Under the pieces are notes generated by a model. That model searched no databases, was not told the DNA's origin, and saw only the letters and a program-made list of their open reading frames with translations. Positions 1 to 8,432 of a stretch of DNA of 64,000 bases are shown here, in pieces. Each line of letters starts with the position of its first letter. Position 1 is the first letter of the stretch. A program made the translations under genes and the position numbers. Origin of the DNA: Robertmurraya siralis (GTDB lineage: Bacteria; Bacillota; Bacilli; Bacillales; Cytobacillaceae); NCBI RefSeq assembly GCF_005502275.1, contig NZ_SWLZ01000006.1, positions 124,001 to 188,000 of the forward strand, written 5' to 3'.

Positions 1-85
1 GTTACCGACCATTAGTCGCCTAAACTGACGTGCAATACACACCATTGCATGCATTTCATAAAAACTTGTCAGGGCCTGCTTTCGT

Positions 86-328
86 TTACTCCTGTATAAA
101 CACAACTTTATCAATACCACATTGTGGACATTGCAAAAGGTGGGGGCATTGCTCACTTTTATAATCGTTGGAATAGCCATCCTCTAGCTTCAGTAAATCA
201 ATCGGCATGTAGGGACTATAGTCGTCATAAAAATCCATTACTTTCCCAGCATCGACAAGTGCCGTACCACAAATATTACATTTTTGTTCTACACTTTGAA
301 AACCATTGCATAATGGACATATTCCCAT
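86..328 (-). CDS. small zinc-ribbon-like protein
   Basis: This is an 80-residue protein of unknown function. Two CxxC pairs near the N-terminus (Cys4/Cys7 and Cys17/Cys20) form a typical rubredoxin-like zinc knuckle. A second Cys cluster (Cys61, Cys67, Cys70) near the C-terminus could bind another metal. The middle is acidic and Tyr-rich. The ATG follows a GAGGG ribosome-binding site. There is no signal peptide or membrane segment, so it should be cytosolic. Metal binding is inferred from cysteine spacing only, and I do not recognise a named family. Confidence 0.7.
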   Translation of the reverse strand: MGICPLCNGFQSVEQKCNICGTALVDAGKVMDFYDDYSPYMPIDLLKLEDGYSNDYKSEQCPHLLQCPQCGIDKVVFIQE

Positions 329-445
329 TTTTTATCCCTCAACTTTCTTTAACCGCATAAAACCCTCTTTATTTTATGTTGTTTTCGTTCTTGTATAAGT
401 GATTGAGCTGTTTTCAAAGAGGAAAAAATTCCCGCAATATTTGAT

Positions 446-475
446 GGAATAAAACGATTTAAAAATTCCATACTA
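446..475 (+). promoter_or_regulatory. candidate sigma-G (forespore) promoter of the SASP gene
   Basis: A -35 element GGAATA (446-451) is separated by exactly 17 bp from a -10 element CATACTA (469-475). The sigma-G consensus is TGAATA and CATACTA, so 12 of 13 positions match. Transcription would start near 482, giving a leader of about 143 nt before the spore-protein start codon. Sigma-G control is known for ssp genes; its use here is inferred from the match. Confidence 0.65.
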
Positions 476-484
476 AAAGTAAAC

Positions 485-591
485 ACCGCAGCAGCGGTAA
501 ACATACTGGGTTAAACCAAGTATAGGTGGCAGGTAAACTCGCAAAATGGCTAGTGACTTGCTTGCTGGTGCAATTCCAGCTAACCCAACCA
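485..591 (+). ncRNA. tRNA-like structure in the leader of the spore-protein mRNA
   Basis: A tight hairpin (ACCGC-AGCA-GCGGT, 485-498) is followed by a tRNA-like fold at 507-591. A 7-bp acceptor-type stem pairs TGGGTTA (507-513) with TAACCCA (581-587). A 5-bp T-type stem pairs GCTGG (564-568) with CCAGC (576-580) around a 7-nt loop TGCAATT. An A and an encoded CCA (589-591) follow. The central 50 nt give only a weak D-like arm (CCA/TGG) and no normal anticodon arm, so this is not an ordinary tRNA. It lies between the sigma-G-type promoter and the SASP start, so it is probably in the mRNA leader. Function is unknown. Confidence 0.5.
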
Positions 592-624
592 TTAGACAAA
601 AATTCTGAAGGAGAGTGTACATCA

Positions 625-825
625 ATGGCAAACAACAGTTCTTCAAACCAACTTTTAGTACCTGGAGTATCTCAAGCATTAGACCAAATGAAGTATGAAA
701 TTGCTAACGAGTTTGGTGTTAATTTAGGAGCTGACACTACATCTCGCGCAAACGGTTCTGTTGGTGGAGAAATCACTAAGCGCTTAGTTCAAATGGCTGA
801 GCAACAATTAGGCGGTAGCTTCTAA
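625..825 (+). CDS. sspB: alpha/beta-type small acid-soluble spore protein
   Basis: This 66-residue protein coats and protects DNA in the dormant spore and is degraded by the GPR protease at germination. It has both family hallmarks: the GPR-site region EIANEFGV and the DNA-binding block [15 protein letters not shown] followed by EITKRLV. The ATG at 625 lies behind GAAGGAGAG and gives the normal family length. An upstream in-frame ATG at 526 would add 33 residues that overlap the tRNA-like leader and is rejected. A strong terminator follows. The name sspB rests on similarity and on the neighbouring yheH/yheI homologues, the arrangement I recall in B. subtilis; another alpha/beta ssp gene is possible. 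Confidence 0.95.
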   Translation: MANNSSSNQLLVPGVSQALDQMKYEIANEFGVNLGADTTSRANGSVGGEITKRLVQMAEQQLGGSF

Positions 826-868
826 TCATTAGTATCGGCATAAATATAACAATTTAATAAATATGGCT

Positions 869-896
869 AAGCCCCCTTTTTAAAAAAGGGGGCTTT
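869..896 (+). terminator. intrinsic terminator of the SASP gene
   Basis: AAGCCCCCTTTTT pairs with AAAAAGGGGGCTT to form a long GC-topped hairpin flanked by A and T runs. It lies 44 bp after the SASP stop codon. Confidence 0.85.
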
Positions 897-911
897 CAAC
901 TTAAAACATTT

Positions 912-1001
912 TTATTTTTCAGCACTTGTTATTGCGTTTCCGATATAGTAAACAAGTACTATTAAGCTTGCAATCGCTAATGTAACACTTAATTCCTCCA
1001 T
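912..1001 (-). CDS. 29-residue single-span membrane protein
   Basis: This short ORF reads MEELSVTL, then a hydrophobic stretch of about 15 residues (AIASLIVLVYYIGNA), then a polar tail ending SAEK. The ATG is preceded by AGGGGGAGAG at good spacing. The layout, acidic start, one membrane span and short charged tail, is that of a bacterial small membrane protein. It lies between the convergent SASP gene and bmrD. Function is unknown. It is called from RBS quality and amino-acid layout, with no homologue checked. Confidence 0.6.
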   Translation of the reverse strand: MEELSVTLAIASLIVLVYYIGNAITSAEK

Positions 1002-1140
1002 TTTCTCTCCCCCTCTATTATGTGCTTCTTTGTTTATAAAGTAACATAGCAAAGAGGAAGGTCTTCTTGATATTTCGCACTATTTTGTGTCTATATTTTG
1101 TATTTTTGTTGAACATTTTTAAAATTCGCTGTGATTTTTA

Positions 1141-3159
1141 TTACCCAACTTTAGCTGATTGCCCTTGCTGCAGTTGATACATTTGGTGATATTTCCCTTT
1201 TAATGCCATTAATTCATCATGGGTTCCTCGCTCAACAATTTGTCCCTTGTCTAAAACAATAATTTGATCGGCGTTTCGAATCGTCGATAAACGATGAGCA
1301 ATGATAAAAGTTGTTCTACCTTCCTTCAATACATCCATTGCTTCCTGAATAATGACCTCCGTTTCAGTATCAATGCTGGAAGTTGCTTCATCCAAAATTA
1401 AGATAGCTGGATCAAAAGCAAGCGCCCGAGCAAAAGAAATTAACTGCCTTTGCCCGCTTGAAAGGGTGCTGCCTTTTTCAAGAACAGGCTCATCAAAGCC
1501 TTGTTCTAAATTGCGAAATACTTTATCGGCCCCTACATTCTTTAATGCTTTCTCGACTTTTTCTCTAGAAATCGCCGGATCATCTAAACTTACATTCGAT
1601 GCGATTGTTCCCGAGAATAAATACGGGTCTTGCAGAACAATCCCCATATGCTTGCGAAGTGTTTGATGAGGAATATCTTGAATATTAATCCCATCAATAG
1701 AAATTGAACCTTTCTGACAATCATAAAAACGAAACAGCAGGTTGATGATGGAGCTTTTTCCAGATCCTGTGTGTCCGACAAGAGCAACCGTTTCCCCTTG
1801 CCTTGCCTCAAAATCAATATCCTTTAACACATACTCGTTTTCCTTGTAGCCGAAAAAAACATGCTGGAAGGACACATTCCCTTTATATCTTGGGATCATT
1901 TGATCACTCACATCAATTCCCTTTTCATCTAAAAGTTTAAAAACCCTCTCACCTGCCACAAGAGCCTGTTCTAAATTAGCAAGCTGATTAACAATTCCTT
2001 GGACTGGCTGGAAAAGCCGGGTTACGTAATCAACAAACGCGTAAAGCATCCCAAGGGAAATGACGGACGAAGCACTGAGTGATTCGCCTCCAAAATACCA
2101 AATAAATGCGACAAACACGATATTACGCAGTACACCTGCCAAATTGTGAGACGTTAACGAGTTTAAATTAAGAAGCTTATTTTGAAATCTGAAGTGTTCA
2201 TGATTCAATTTTTCAAAATCGGACTGAATTTCCTTTTCGCGATTAAACGCTTGAATCACATTCATCCCTTGAATGGATTCATTGACCATTCCATTAATAT
2301 CACTATTTCGCGAACGTATTACTCGATTGTATTGTGAAGCATACTTGCGATAAAGAATAATCCAAGCGTATAAAATCGGGATGAGAAGCAAGCAAATAAG
2401 CGCTAATTTTACATTTAAAATGAAGAGAGCCACATAAATACCAGTTATATAAATCATGCTTGTAAAAAAGGTTGAAAGCACCGTAACATACAACTCTCTG
2501 ATTGCTTCTGTATCATTGGTTATCCGCGCCACTACTTTTCCTGCTGGAAGATTGTCAAAATAATGAATTCTCAGCCTTTGAATTTGTGCAAATACATCCT
2601 CCCTCATCTTTTGAATAATACGATTAGCTGTTTTCTGCAATACATATCGCTGACCGTATTGAAAGAAAGCTGCTATGATAAGCAATCCAAAAAAGAAAGC
2701 TAATAATTTCAACATCCTTGGCACTTCAGGCATGTAGAATTGCAGCAGTTCAGCTCCACTGAGCACCAGTGCGTCATATGTTGCCGTTTTCTCACCACTA
2801 GTGATAGTAAGCATCCCATCGTGAAAAGAACGTTCCCCATCGAATTCAATGTCTCCCTCAATAAAGACAAAATTTCGATTAACCTGAAGGATGCGAGCAC
2901 TTTCAAGCTTCGTTTCATTTCCCTCCAAATAATCTTCTCTTTTATAGAAATGTCCCTTATACTCGACTGTGTCTTTCCCACTATCCGTTTGAATCCAACT
3001 TGATTCGATTCCAAGTACATGATTATCGATTAAATGTTTAGCAATAAAGGGACCCGACAAATCTGCTACAACTGCTACTGTTAGCATTAATAAAGCAGCA
3101 ACAATCATTTTTTTATACAAGAGGGCATAGTCGAATAATCGTCTACCTGTTGTTTTCAT
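1141..3159 (-). CDS. bmrD: BmrD-like half of a heterodimeric ABC multidrug exporter
   Basis: This 672-residue ABC exporter subunit has six membrane spans and a C-terminal ATPase. Its Walker A (GHTGSGKSS), signature (LSSGQRQ) and Walker B (ILILDEATSS) are intact, so it carries the catalytic Glu. An insert of roughly 80 residues lies between spans 1 and 2 and faces outside, as in B. subtilis BmrD/YheH (673 residues). Its start overlaps the bmrC stop by 4 bp, so the two are translationally coupled. The pair exports drugs across the cytoplasmic membrane. Identity is supported by length, insert, partner order and the sspB neighbour. Confidence 0.9.
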   Translation of the reverse strand: MKTTGRRLFDYALLYKKMIVAALLMLTVAVVADLSGPFIAKHLIDNHVLGIESSWIQTDSGKDTVEYKGHFYKREDYLEGNETKLESARILQVNRNFVFIEGDIEFDGERSFHDGMLTITSGEKTATYDALVLSGAELLQFYMPEVPRMLKLLAFFFGLLIIAAFFQYGQRYVLQKTANRIIQKMREDVFAQIQRLRIHYFDNLPAGKVVARITNDTEAIRELYVTVLSTFFTSMIYITGIYVALFILNVKLALICLLLIPILYAWIILYRKYASQYNRVIRSRNSDINGMVNESIQGMNVIQAFNREKEIQSDFEKLNHEHFRFQNKLLNLNSLTSHNLAGVLRNIVFVAFIWYFGGESLSASSVISLGMLYAFVDYVTRLFQPVQGIVNQLANLEQALVAGERVFKLLDEKGIDVSDQMIPRYKGNVSFQHVFFGYKENEYVLKDIDFEARQGETVALVGHTGSGKSSIINLLFRFYDCQKGSISIDGINIQDIPHQTLRKHMGIVLQDPYLFSGTIASNVSLDDPAISREKVEKALKNVGADKVFRNLEQGFDEPVLEKGSTLSSGQRQLISFARALAFDPAILILDEATSSIDTETEVIIQEAMDVLKEGRTTFIIAHRLSTIRNADQIIVLDKGQIVERGTHDELMALKGKYHQMYQLQQGQSAKVG

Positions 3160-4916
3160 GATGAAACCACCTCCCCTTCTATTGCCGATTGCACAAGCTG
3201 TCTGTCATGTTGTTCTTTATACCAACCATTTAACGCTAGTAATTGTTCGTGTGTCCCTTCTTCAATGATTTTTCCGTTATCAAGAACAATAATTCTATCT
3301 GCATGCTGAACCGCCGACATTCGATGTGTACTTATAATGGTCGTTTTTCCAGTGCGATCCTGGCGAATATTTTCGATAATTTTTTGCTCTGTTTTTGCAT
3401 CAACCGCAGACAATGAATCATCAAGAATCAAAATTTCTGGATCTTTAATTAGTGCTCGAGCAATAGAAATCCTTTGCTTTTGTCCACCAGATAAAGCGAC
3501 TCCCTTTTCACCTACTAAAGTATTTAGCCCTTCTGGCAGAATTTCTAAGTCCTTCTTAAAATCGGCCAATTCTATCGCTCTCTTCAGCTCTTCCTCTGTG
3601 GCCTCCATTTTTCCAAAAAGAATATTTTCTTTTACTGACTTAGAAAACAGGAAATTATCTTGCGGAACATAACCGATCCATTCCCTTGTATTTTCTAATC
3701 TTTGCTTTTCCAAAGAAATTCCTGTTACAGATAACTCACCTGTACCACTTGGATATTCTCGCAAAAGCTGCTTTATAAATGTCGTTTTTCCGCTTCCGGT
3801 TTTCCCGACGATACCCAGAGTCTCTCCCTGATTCAGATTCACTTGAATATGAGACAGATTTGCAAATTTTGAGGACGGATATTGAAATGTTACATTTTTA
3901 AAATCAATCGTTTTTGGCTCTTCTACTTCTGCAGGATTCTTTGGATTCTTTACATCCTGCTCATAAGCTAATGTTTCCTCCACTCGATCCAACGAGGCAT
4001 TCCCTCTTTGCATCACATTAATCAACTCACCAATGGCAAACATTGGCCAGATAAGCATTCCTAAATAAACATTAAAAGAAACAAGCTCACCTAACGTAAT
4101 CGTTTGATGAAAAACGAGATAAGCGCCATATCCAAGCCCAATAATATAACTCAAACCGACTAAAATATGAATTGTCGGATCAATTAAAGAATCAATCTTG
4201 GCAACTTTAATATTTTTTTGATAAACATCTTCTGTTAATGAGTGGAACCTTTTTTCATCTGCTCTTTCCTGCACATATGCCCTAATCACTCTCACACCTG
4301 CTACAGATTCCAAAACGCGATCATTAAGTTCACCAAAAGCATCCTGGGCTTCCGTAAATCTTTTATGAATTCGATCACCGTATATTTTCATCAACCAAGC
4401 CATAATTGGTAGGGGGAGTATCGCTGCCAAAGTTAATTTCCAGCTCACCAAAATTGCCATCGTACATAAAATCGTAAGCATAAAAATACTGGAATCAATT
4501 AAGGTTAAAATACCAAACCCTGCTGTTATCGAGATAGCCTTTAGATCGTTAGTTGCTCTCGCCATTAAATCGCCAGTTCGATTCTTTTCAAAAAAAGTCG
4601 GCGTCATCTTTAATAAATGGTTCATAAATCGAGAACGCAGCTTTCTCTCAACAAGGTAAGCACCGCCAAAGAGCTGATACATCCAAATGTAAGTTACACC
4701 ATAGGATACTGCTGTGATTAAAACAAAGATGGCGATGTATTGAAAAATCTTTTCTCCGGTCATACTTCCAACATGCATATCATCAATTGCCATCCCCACA
4801 AGTCGCGGCGGCATAACATCCAAAATTCCGACGAAAATAAGCAATGTGATTGCGACTGTATATCTCTTCCAATTTTCTTTAAAAAACCAGCTTAATTTCT
4901 TGAGTATAGAGAACAA
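3156..4916 (-). CDS. bmrC: BmrC-like half of a heterodimeric ABC multidrug exporter
   Basis: This 586-residue subunit pairs with BmrD. The membrane domain occupies about residues 1-310, then the ATPase with Walker A (GKTGSGKTT) and signature LSGGQKQR. Walker B ends LILDDSLS: Asp replaces the catalytic Glu, as expected for the degenerate site of a BmrCD-type heterodimer. The start is TTG, chosen because AAGGAGAG lies 9 nt upstream and the protein then begins LFSILKKLSWFF. A 16-codon leader ORF precedes it, which suggests ribosome-dependent attenuation as described for B. subtilis bmrB-bmrCD. Confidence 0.9.
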   Translation of the reverse strand: MFSILKKLSWFFKENWKRYTVAITLLIFVGILDVMPPRLVGMAIDDMHVGSMTGEKIFQYIAIFVLITAVSYGVTYIWMYQLFGGAYLVERKLRSRFMNHLLKMTPTFFEKNRTGDLMARATNDLKAISITAGFGILTLIDSSIFMLTILCTMAILVSWKLTLAAILPLPIMAWLMKIYGDRIHKRFTEAQDAFGELNDRVLESVAGVRVIRAYVQERADEKRFHSLTEDVYQKNIKVAKIDSLIDPTIHILVGLSYIIGLGYGAYLVFHQTITLGELVSFNVYLGMLIWPMFAIGELINVMQRGNASLDRVEETLAYEQDVKNPKNPAEVEEPKTIDFKNVTFQYPSSKFANLSHIQVNLNQGETLGIVGKTGSGKTTFIKQLLREYPSGTGELSVTGISLEKQRLENTREWIGYVPQDNFLFSKSVKENILFGKMEATEEELKRAIELADFKKDLEILPEGLNTLVGEKGVALSGGQKQRISIARALIKDPEILILDDSLSAVDAKTEQKIIENIRQDRTGKTTIISTHRMSAVQHADRIIVLDNGKIIEEGTHEQLLALNGWYKEQHDRQLVQSAIEGEVVSS

Positions 4917-4949
4917 AAAAGCACTCTCCTTTCATCTGTCTGTTTTTTA

Positions 4950-5000
4950 CTAACCACCTTCAAGCTCCACCGTTGATACCATTCTGATAATTTGTAACAT
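4950..5000 (-). CDS. 16-residue leader peptide upstream of bmrC (bmrB-like position)
   Basis: A 17-codon ORF encodes MLQIIRMVSTVELEGG. It starts at ATG behind a perfect AAGGAGG seven bases upstream and ends 33 bp before the bmrC start. In B. subtilis the bmrCD exporter is preceded by bmrB, a roughly 54-codon leader whose translation controls transcription attenuation in response to ribosome-targeting drugs. Position and strong RBS suggest the same role. The ORF is much shorter and I see no clear terminator hairpin between it and bmrC, so the mechanism may differ. Confidence 0.6.
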   Translation of the reverse strand: MLQIIRMVSTVELEGG

Positions 5001-5021
5001 GTTCATTCCTCCTTATTTTTG

Positions 5022-5121
5022 GGCCATGTTATATGTTGGAGTTGATTTTTAGTTCCTTTCCTCTCTGATTAGATGAAAATAACCTAAAATCATTTTATCC
5101 CCAACATTATTTAACAAAGCC
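5022..5121. repeat. dispersed intergenic repeat, copy 1
   Basis: This copy runs from GGCCATGTTATATGTTGGAG to ATTTAACAAAGCC and matches the copy at 55530-55652 over both ends. The family is recognised by one end GTTATATGTCGGTGTTGATTT and the other end TTTAACAAAGCC, with internal inverted ATTTTTGGCTCATTT. It lies directly upstream of the bmrC leader ORF and may overlap its promoter. Confidence 0.7.
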
Positions 5122-5544
5122 ATTTTTTAAATTTATAGAAAACGAGTTTCCTCGTTCACTATCGAAAAATCTGTTGAACATCACTGTCGATGTTTTAAAA
5201 AAAAGCATGCTCTGCAAACTCCGACCACCTTTTATAGGTAAAGGAGCAGCATTAGATCGCCGATTGATCAAAAAAAGGCATATCGATCTAGTGCGACATG
5301 CCTTTTCTCATATAAGCGCACACGCTACAGGAAAACGTAGACCAGTGCCTTTCATTTTAGGAGCGATAAATTAAAAGTTTAAATGCTGGGGGTGGTTACG
5401 TTATGGTTGTATTTAGTTTCAGCTAGTGGTTTAATCATTGTCATCATTTTCGTAACCCTCAATCTTTTCATATTTTTTCCACTTTGTTAGATTATCATCT
5501 CAAATATTAAAAGTCAATTCCCATTTTTCAAAAAAGTTATGTTC
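5122..5544. other. gene-poor gap with an inverted repeat and one weak small ORF
   Basis: A perfect 9-bp inverted repeat (AAAAGGCAT at 5273-5281 and ATGCCTTTT at 5298-5306) could be a terminator or operator. On the plus strand, 5383-5490 can encode 35 residues with a strongly hydrophobic second half, possibly from an internal TTG behind GGGGGTGG. Start evidence is weak and I do not call it a gene. Confidence 0.35.
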
Positions 5545-5859
5545 CTACTCAACATAAACGGCTGTTCCATATGCAATGATCTCAGAAGCATTTTGCATCA
5601 CACTGGAGCTCTCTAAACGCATAGCAATTACAGCATTTGCCCCTTTTGCTTTCGCGTCTTCAACCATGCGGCCTATTGCTTTTTGACGGGCTTCATCCAT
5701 CATTTGTGTATATTCTCCAATCTCTCCACCGACGATTGTTTTTAATCCAGCCAAAATATCTTTCCCAATATGCTTTGATTGAATCGTATTGCCACGCACA
5801 AATCCCTTAAGTTCCTTTATTTCTTTTCCTGGTACAAAATCAGTAGTTACGATAATCAT
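5545..5859 (-). CDS. YbjQ/UPF0145 family protein
   Basis: This is a roughly 104-residue member of the YbjQ (UPF0145) family, small proteins that form oligomeric rings and are often annotated as heavy-metal-binding, though their role is not settled. Typical features are the start MIIVTTDFVPGKEI, the central GNTIQSKHIGKDI and the C-terminal AKGANAVIAMRLESS. The third-codon ATG at 5859 is preferred because GAGGAGG lies 9 nt upstream; the ATG at 5865 is only 3 nt from it. It overlaps the preceding membrane-protein gene, so the two are probably cotranscribed. Confidence 0.85.
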   Translation of the reverse strand: MIIVTTDFVPGKEIKELKGFVRGNTIQSKHIGKDILAGLKTIVGGEIGEYTQMMDEARQKAIGRMVEDAKAKGANAVIAMRLESSSVMQNASEIIAYGTAVYVE

Positions 5860-6043
5860 TTTCATCGTCCTCCTCTTTCTCTTTTAATCTTTCGACAATT
5901 AATAGGATAAAAATAGCCAAAATCGATACGCCATACAAAATAAAAATGAGGACAGCGACTACTACATTAAAAAAAAGCATGACGATTCCAAGAAGCTGCC
6001 CGACGACCGTAATCAATAATAATAATTGCTTAAGCCTGCCCAT
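5840..6043 (-). CDS. 67-residue membrane protein paired with the YbjQ family gene
   Basis: Two long hydrophobic stretches (about residues 7-27 and 29-50) are followed by a highly charged tail (ERLKEKEEDDEND), so it is a two-span membrane protein with a cytoplasmic acidic C-terminus. Its 3' end overlaps the YbjQ-family start by about 20 bp, which indicates translational coupling. It could anchor or accompany the YbjQ ring at the membrane. That is inference; no family is recognised. Confidence 0.65.
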   Translation of the reverse strand: MGRLKQLLLLITVVGQLLGIVMLFFNVVVAVLIFILYGVSILAIFILLIVERLKEKEEDDENDYRNY

Positions 6044-6245
6044 TTTTATCAGTCCCTTAGCTTTCGTTGAGAAAGGCTCTTTTCACATTCAATCATGAGT
6101 TGATTGTTCACGAACTTGTGAAAAATGCCGTTAAATTAGAAGCACCTGTATACGATGTTTTGTAAGACATATACAAAAGTAAACGTCCTAAGATAGTCTC
6201 CATCATTACATACGATCATAATGAAAGAATAGCTTCAAATTTCAA

Positions 6246-6273
6246 AAAAAAAATCCTACATTAGGATTTTTTT
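6246..6273 (-). terminator. intrinsic terminator after the MFS gene
   Basis: AAAAAAATCCT and AGGATTTTTTT form a hairpin around CACAT/ACATT. It touches the MFS stop codon and may also work in the other direction. Confidence 0.75.
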
Positions 6274-7555
6274 AAACACCGCTTTCCTTTGCCTCGGTAA
6301 TCACGTCGCTTTGTTCATTCTCACTTGAATATTTCGGCAAAGTACATAAATAAAAAATACCAACGATGATGAGACAACTTCCAACTAGCCAATATAAAGC
6401 TTCAATCGATAACAGCTTTGGAAAGGTAACCGTAATAAAACCTAAAGTTAACGACTGGGATAACATCATTAGTGGTGTAATCATTCCTTGCACCCTTCCC
6501 ATCATTTTCGGATCAACAATGCTTGGCATCCAACCTCCAATTCCAATATTGATAAGAGGTAGGCTTACAGATGAAATAAAAATAATGACCATAAACCAGA
6601 AAAGATTATTGGGAACAGAGGAACAGATAACGAACCCACCTGTAACGATTAATCCATAAATTATTAACTGATAGAGCTTTATCTTTTGACTCAGAAGAGA
6701 AGCAATAAAGCTTCCAATTAAGATGCCTGTACCAAAGACAACACCAATGACGATCGAAAATTGTTCATACATCTCCGGAGCAAGTTTATATTTAAGCATG
6801 AAGACAGGCATAACGGAAAAACCACCGTTTACAACACCAAAGACAAAAAAGCCGATTAATAGCGTTCTTAAAAGCTTATTCTTCAATATATAAAAGAAAC
6901 CAGATTTGAAATCATCCAGCATCATCTTCCTGCTTAAGTCCTTGATACGATGCTTTCCGTTAGGCATTCTGACCATATCGTCTATTTTACAAGCCCGAAT
7001 TAACAACGCGCTGATCAAAAAAGATAACACATCAACAACTAGGGCCCCATAGATACCAACGGTCCAGTAGGCAAAAATTCCGAAACCATTGCCAAATAAC
7101 ATAAATAGGCTCATCACAAGCTGGTTTAACCCAGCAGCTGTAGTATAATCATCTTTTTTCAGAATACCTTGCACCATTCCATGCTCTGCTGGAAAAAAGA
7201 ACTTCTGGACTGCACTTCGCAAAAATAGGACAGCAAAAATAAGCGGCATCCAACCTACATAAATGGCAACCATTAATGTTAACGATAAAATGGCGCTAAT
7301 CCAATCACAGTAATAAGCTATTTTCTGTCGATCCATGCGATCAGCTAAAACCCCGACAATAAAGAAAACAGCTAATGTAGGCAACGAATACATAAGTTCC
7401 GTTATGGACGCATAGGCAGGCTGATCGGAAAATCGATCCAATAAATAAAACATAAAAGCCGTTAATCCAATTGTGCTTCCAAGTTGTGAAGTGAAATTTG
7501 CCAAAAACAATCGTAAGTAATTTCGATTTTGAAAGATCTCTTTAAATTTTTTCAT
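6272..7555 (-). CDS. MFS transporter (MFS_3-type exporter)
   Basis: This 427-residue major facilitator protein has about 12 membrane spans. It has the first-loop MFS motif (GVLADRMDRQK near residues 62-72) and a central charged loop around residues 190-215. The N-terminal motif FKEIFQNRNYLRLFLANFTSQLGS is the type seen in MFS_3 exporters related to macrolide or siderophore efflux. The ATG follows GGGAGAAC. The substrate cannot be told. The XRE-type regulator next upstream on the same strand may control it. Confidence 0.85.
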   Translation of the reverse strand: MKKFKEIFQNRNYLRLFLANFTSQLGSTIGLTAFMFYLLDRFSDQPAYASITELMYSLPTLAVFFIVGVLADRMDRQKIAYYCDWISAILSLTLMVAIYVGWMPLIFAVLFLRSAVQKFFFPAEHGMVQGILKKDDYTTAAGLNQLVMSLFMLFGNGFGIFAYWTVGIYGALVVDVLSFLISALLIRACKIDDMVRMPNGKHRIKDLSRKMMLDDFKSGFFYILKNKLLRTLLIGFFVFGVVNGGFSVMPVFMLKYKLAPEMYEQFSIVIGVVFGTGILIGSFIASLLSQKIKLYQLIIYGLIVTGGFVICSSVPNNLFWFMVIIFISSVSLPLINIGIGGWMPSIVDPKMMGRVQGMITPLMMLSQSLTLGFITVTFPKLLSIEALYWLVGSCLIIVGIFYLCTLPKYSSENEQSDVITEAKESGV

Positions 7556-7658
7556 TTTGTTCTCCCATTCGCATTATTTATATTTCTATACTACGGGAGA
7601 GTTTTCGCACTCTTAAGAGTCCACTGATGGTTTCATTCTCAGCCTTGAGACTGAATGA

Positions 7659-8111
7659 TTATTCCTTCGCCAATTCATTAAATCTTTCTAAAGATGCCGC
7701 TTCATCCATACTGCTGAAAATGCGAAAATACTCGTCATCTAGAATTCGATAATGCTGGCTAAGAATATTTTGCTGGAGGATGAAGCCATTTTTTGTGGCA
7801 ACTTCTCTCCACCAAATTTTTCCTCCTAAAGTTTTTTCCTTGCGATAATCGATTCCATCACGTGCAACCGTCTCTAATACTTCAAGGGGTTCGTTGCCAA
7901 ACAAATATTGCACTGTTTCAGTTTCTCTGAAAAGCGCCGATATCGTCACAACCGTTGGCCAATTGGCATACACTCGCCCCTTCTCGATTTGAACTAATGT
8001 TTTTTTTGATACACCGATAATTTCTGCCATTTTATCTTGTGTATATCCTGCCTCTGTGCGAATAAGCCTCAATTTCTCAGATACTTTTAAAATGATCTCT
8101 TCACGTGTCAC
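7659..8111 (-). CDS. XRE-type helix-turn-helix regulator with a C-terminal domain
   Basis: Residues 8-63 form an HTH_3 domain (RLIRTEAGYTQDKMAEI, then SKKTLVQIEKG). The remaining roughly 85 residues are a Trp-rich domain (GGKIWWREVA) without a recognised fold, possibly a ligand or oligomerisation module. The start is GTG because a stop codon lies immediately upstream in frame and no ATG is available; the RBS is weak. It is probably a local repressor of the adjacent MFS gene, which is inference. Confidence 0.8.
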   Translation of the reverse strand: MTREEIILKVSEKLRLIRTEAGYTQDKMAEIIGVSKKTLVQIEKGRVYANWPTVVTISALFRETETVQYLFGNEPLEVLETVARDGIDYRKEKTLGGKIWWREVATKNGFILQQNILSQHYRILDDEYFRIFSSMDEAASLERFNELAKE

Positions 8112-8213
8112 CTATCGTCATTCCCTCATGTATAAATTGGTGTAATTTTACACTTTATACATATATTATAAAGATGATGGAGCCGCTATTCAAGGAAAAC
8201 TATTGCTAAATTA

Positions 8214-8369
8214 CTATTTATTAGTACCTTCGCAGCATGATTCACTTGAACAAGTCTCCTTAATCTCACAACTTGCACATTTCCCTCGCTTCGCTCTATT
8301 AATAAATTTCCAAAGCGCCCAGAATGCATATCCAAAAATAAAGCCGCCAATAATAAAATTTACCATCAT
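8214..8369 (-). CDS. FeoB-associated Cys-rich membrane protein
   Basis: This 51-residue protein has one N-terminal membrane span (about residues 4-22, with Gly and Trp), a basic stretch (KFINRAKRGK), then CASCEIKETC and ESCC. This layout matches the FeoB-associated Cys-rich membrane protein family encoded beside feoB in Firmicutes. It starts at ATG 8369 behind AGGAAGG. It lies downstream of feoB on the same strand but is separated by about 220 bp holding a dispersed repeat. A role in handling ferrous iron at the FeoB pore is suggested by context; the cysteines are plausible metal ligands. Confidence 0.85.
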   Translation of the reverse strand: MMVNFIIGGFIFGYAFWALWKFINRAKRGKCASCEIKETCSSESCCEGTNK

Positions 8370-8432
8370 GGTTCCGCCTTCCTAGTATGGATTGATTGAC
8401 CTCTCATTAAATTTCCGGTGAAGCGCTTTATA

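Noticed and set aside
526-624. N-terminal extension of the SASP gene from the ATG at 526
   Set aside because: It would translate the tRNA-like leader and give an atypical long protein; the ATG at 625 has a proper RBS and family length.
5174-5374. 66-codon ORF, plus strand
   Set aside because: No RBS, basic random-looking product and it spans an inverted repeat.
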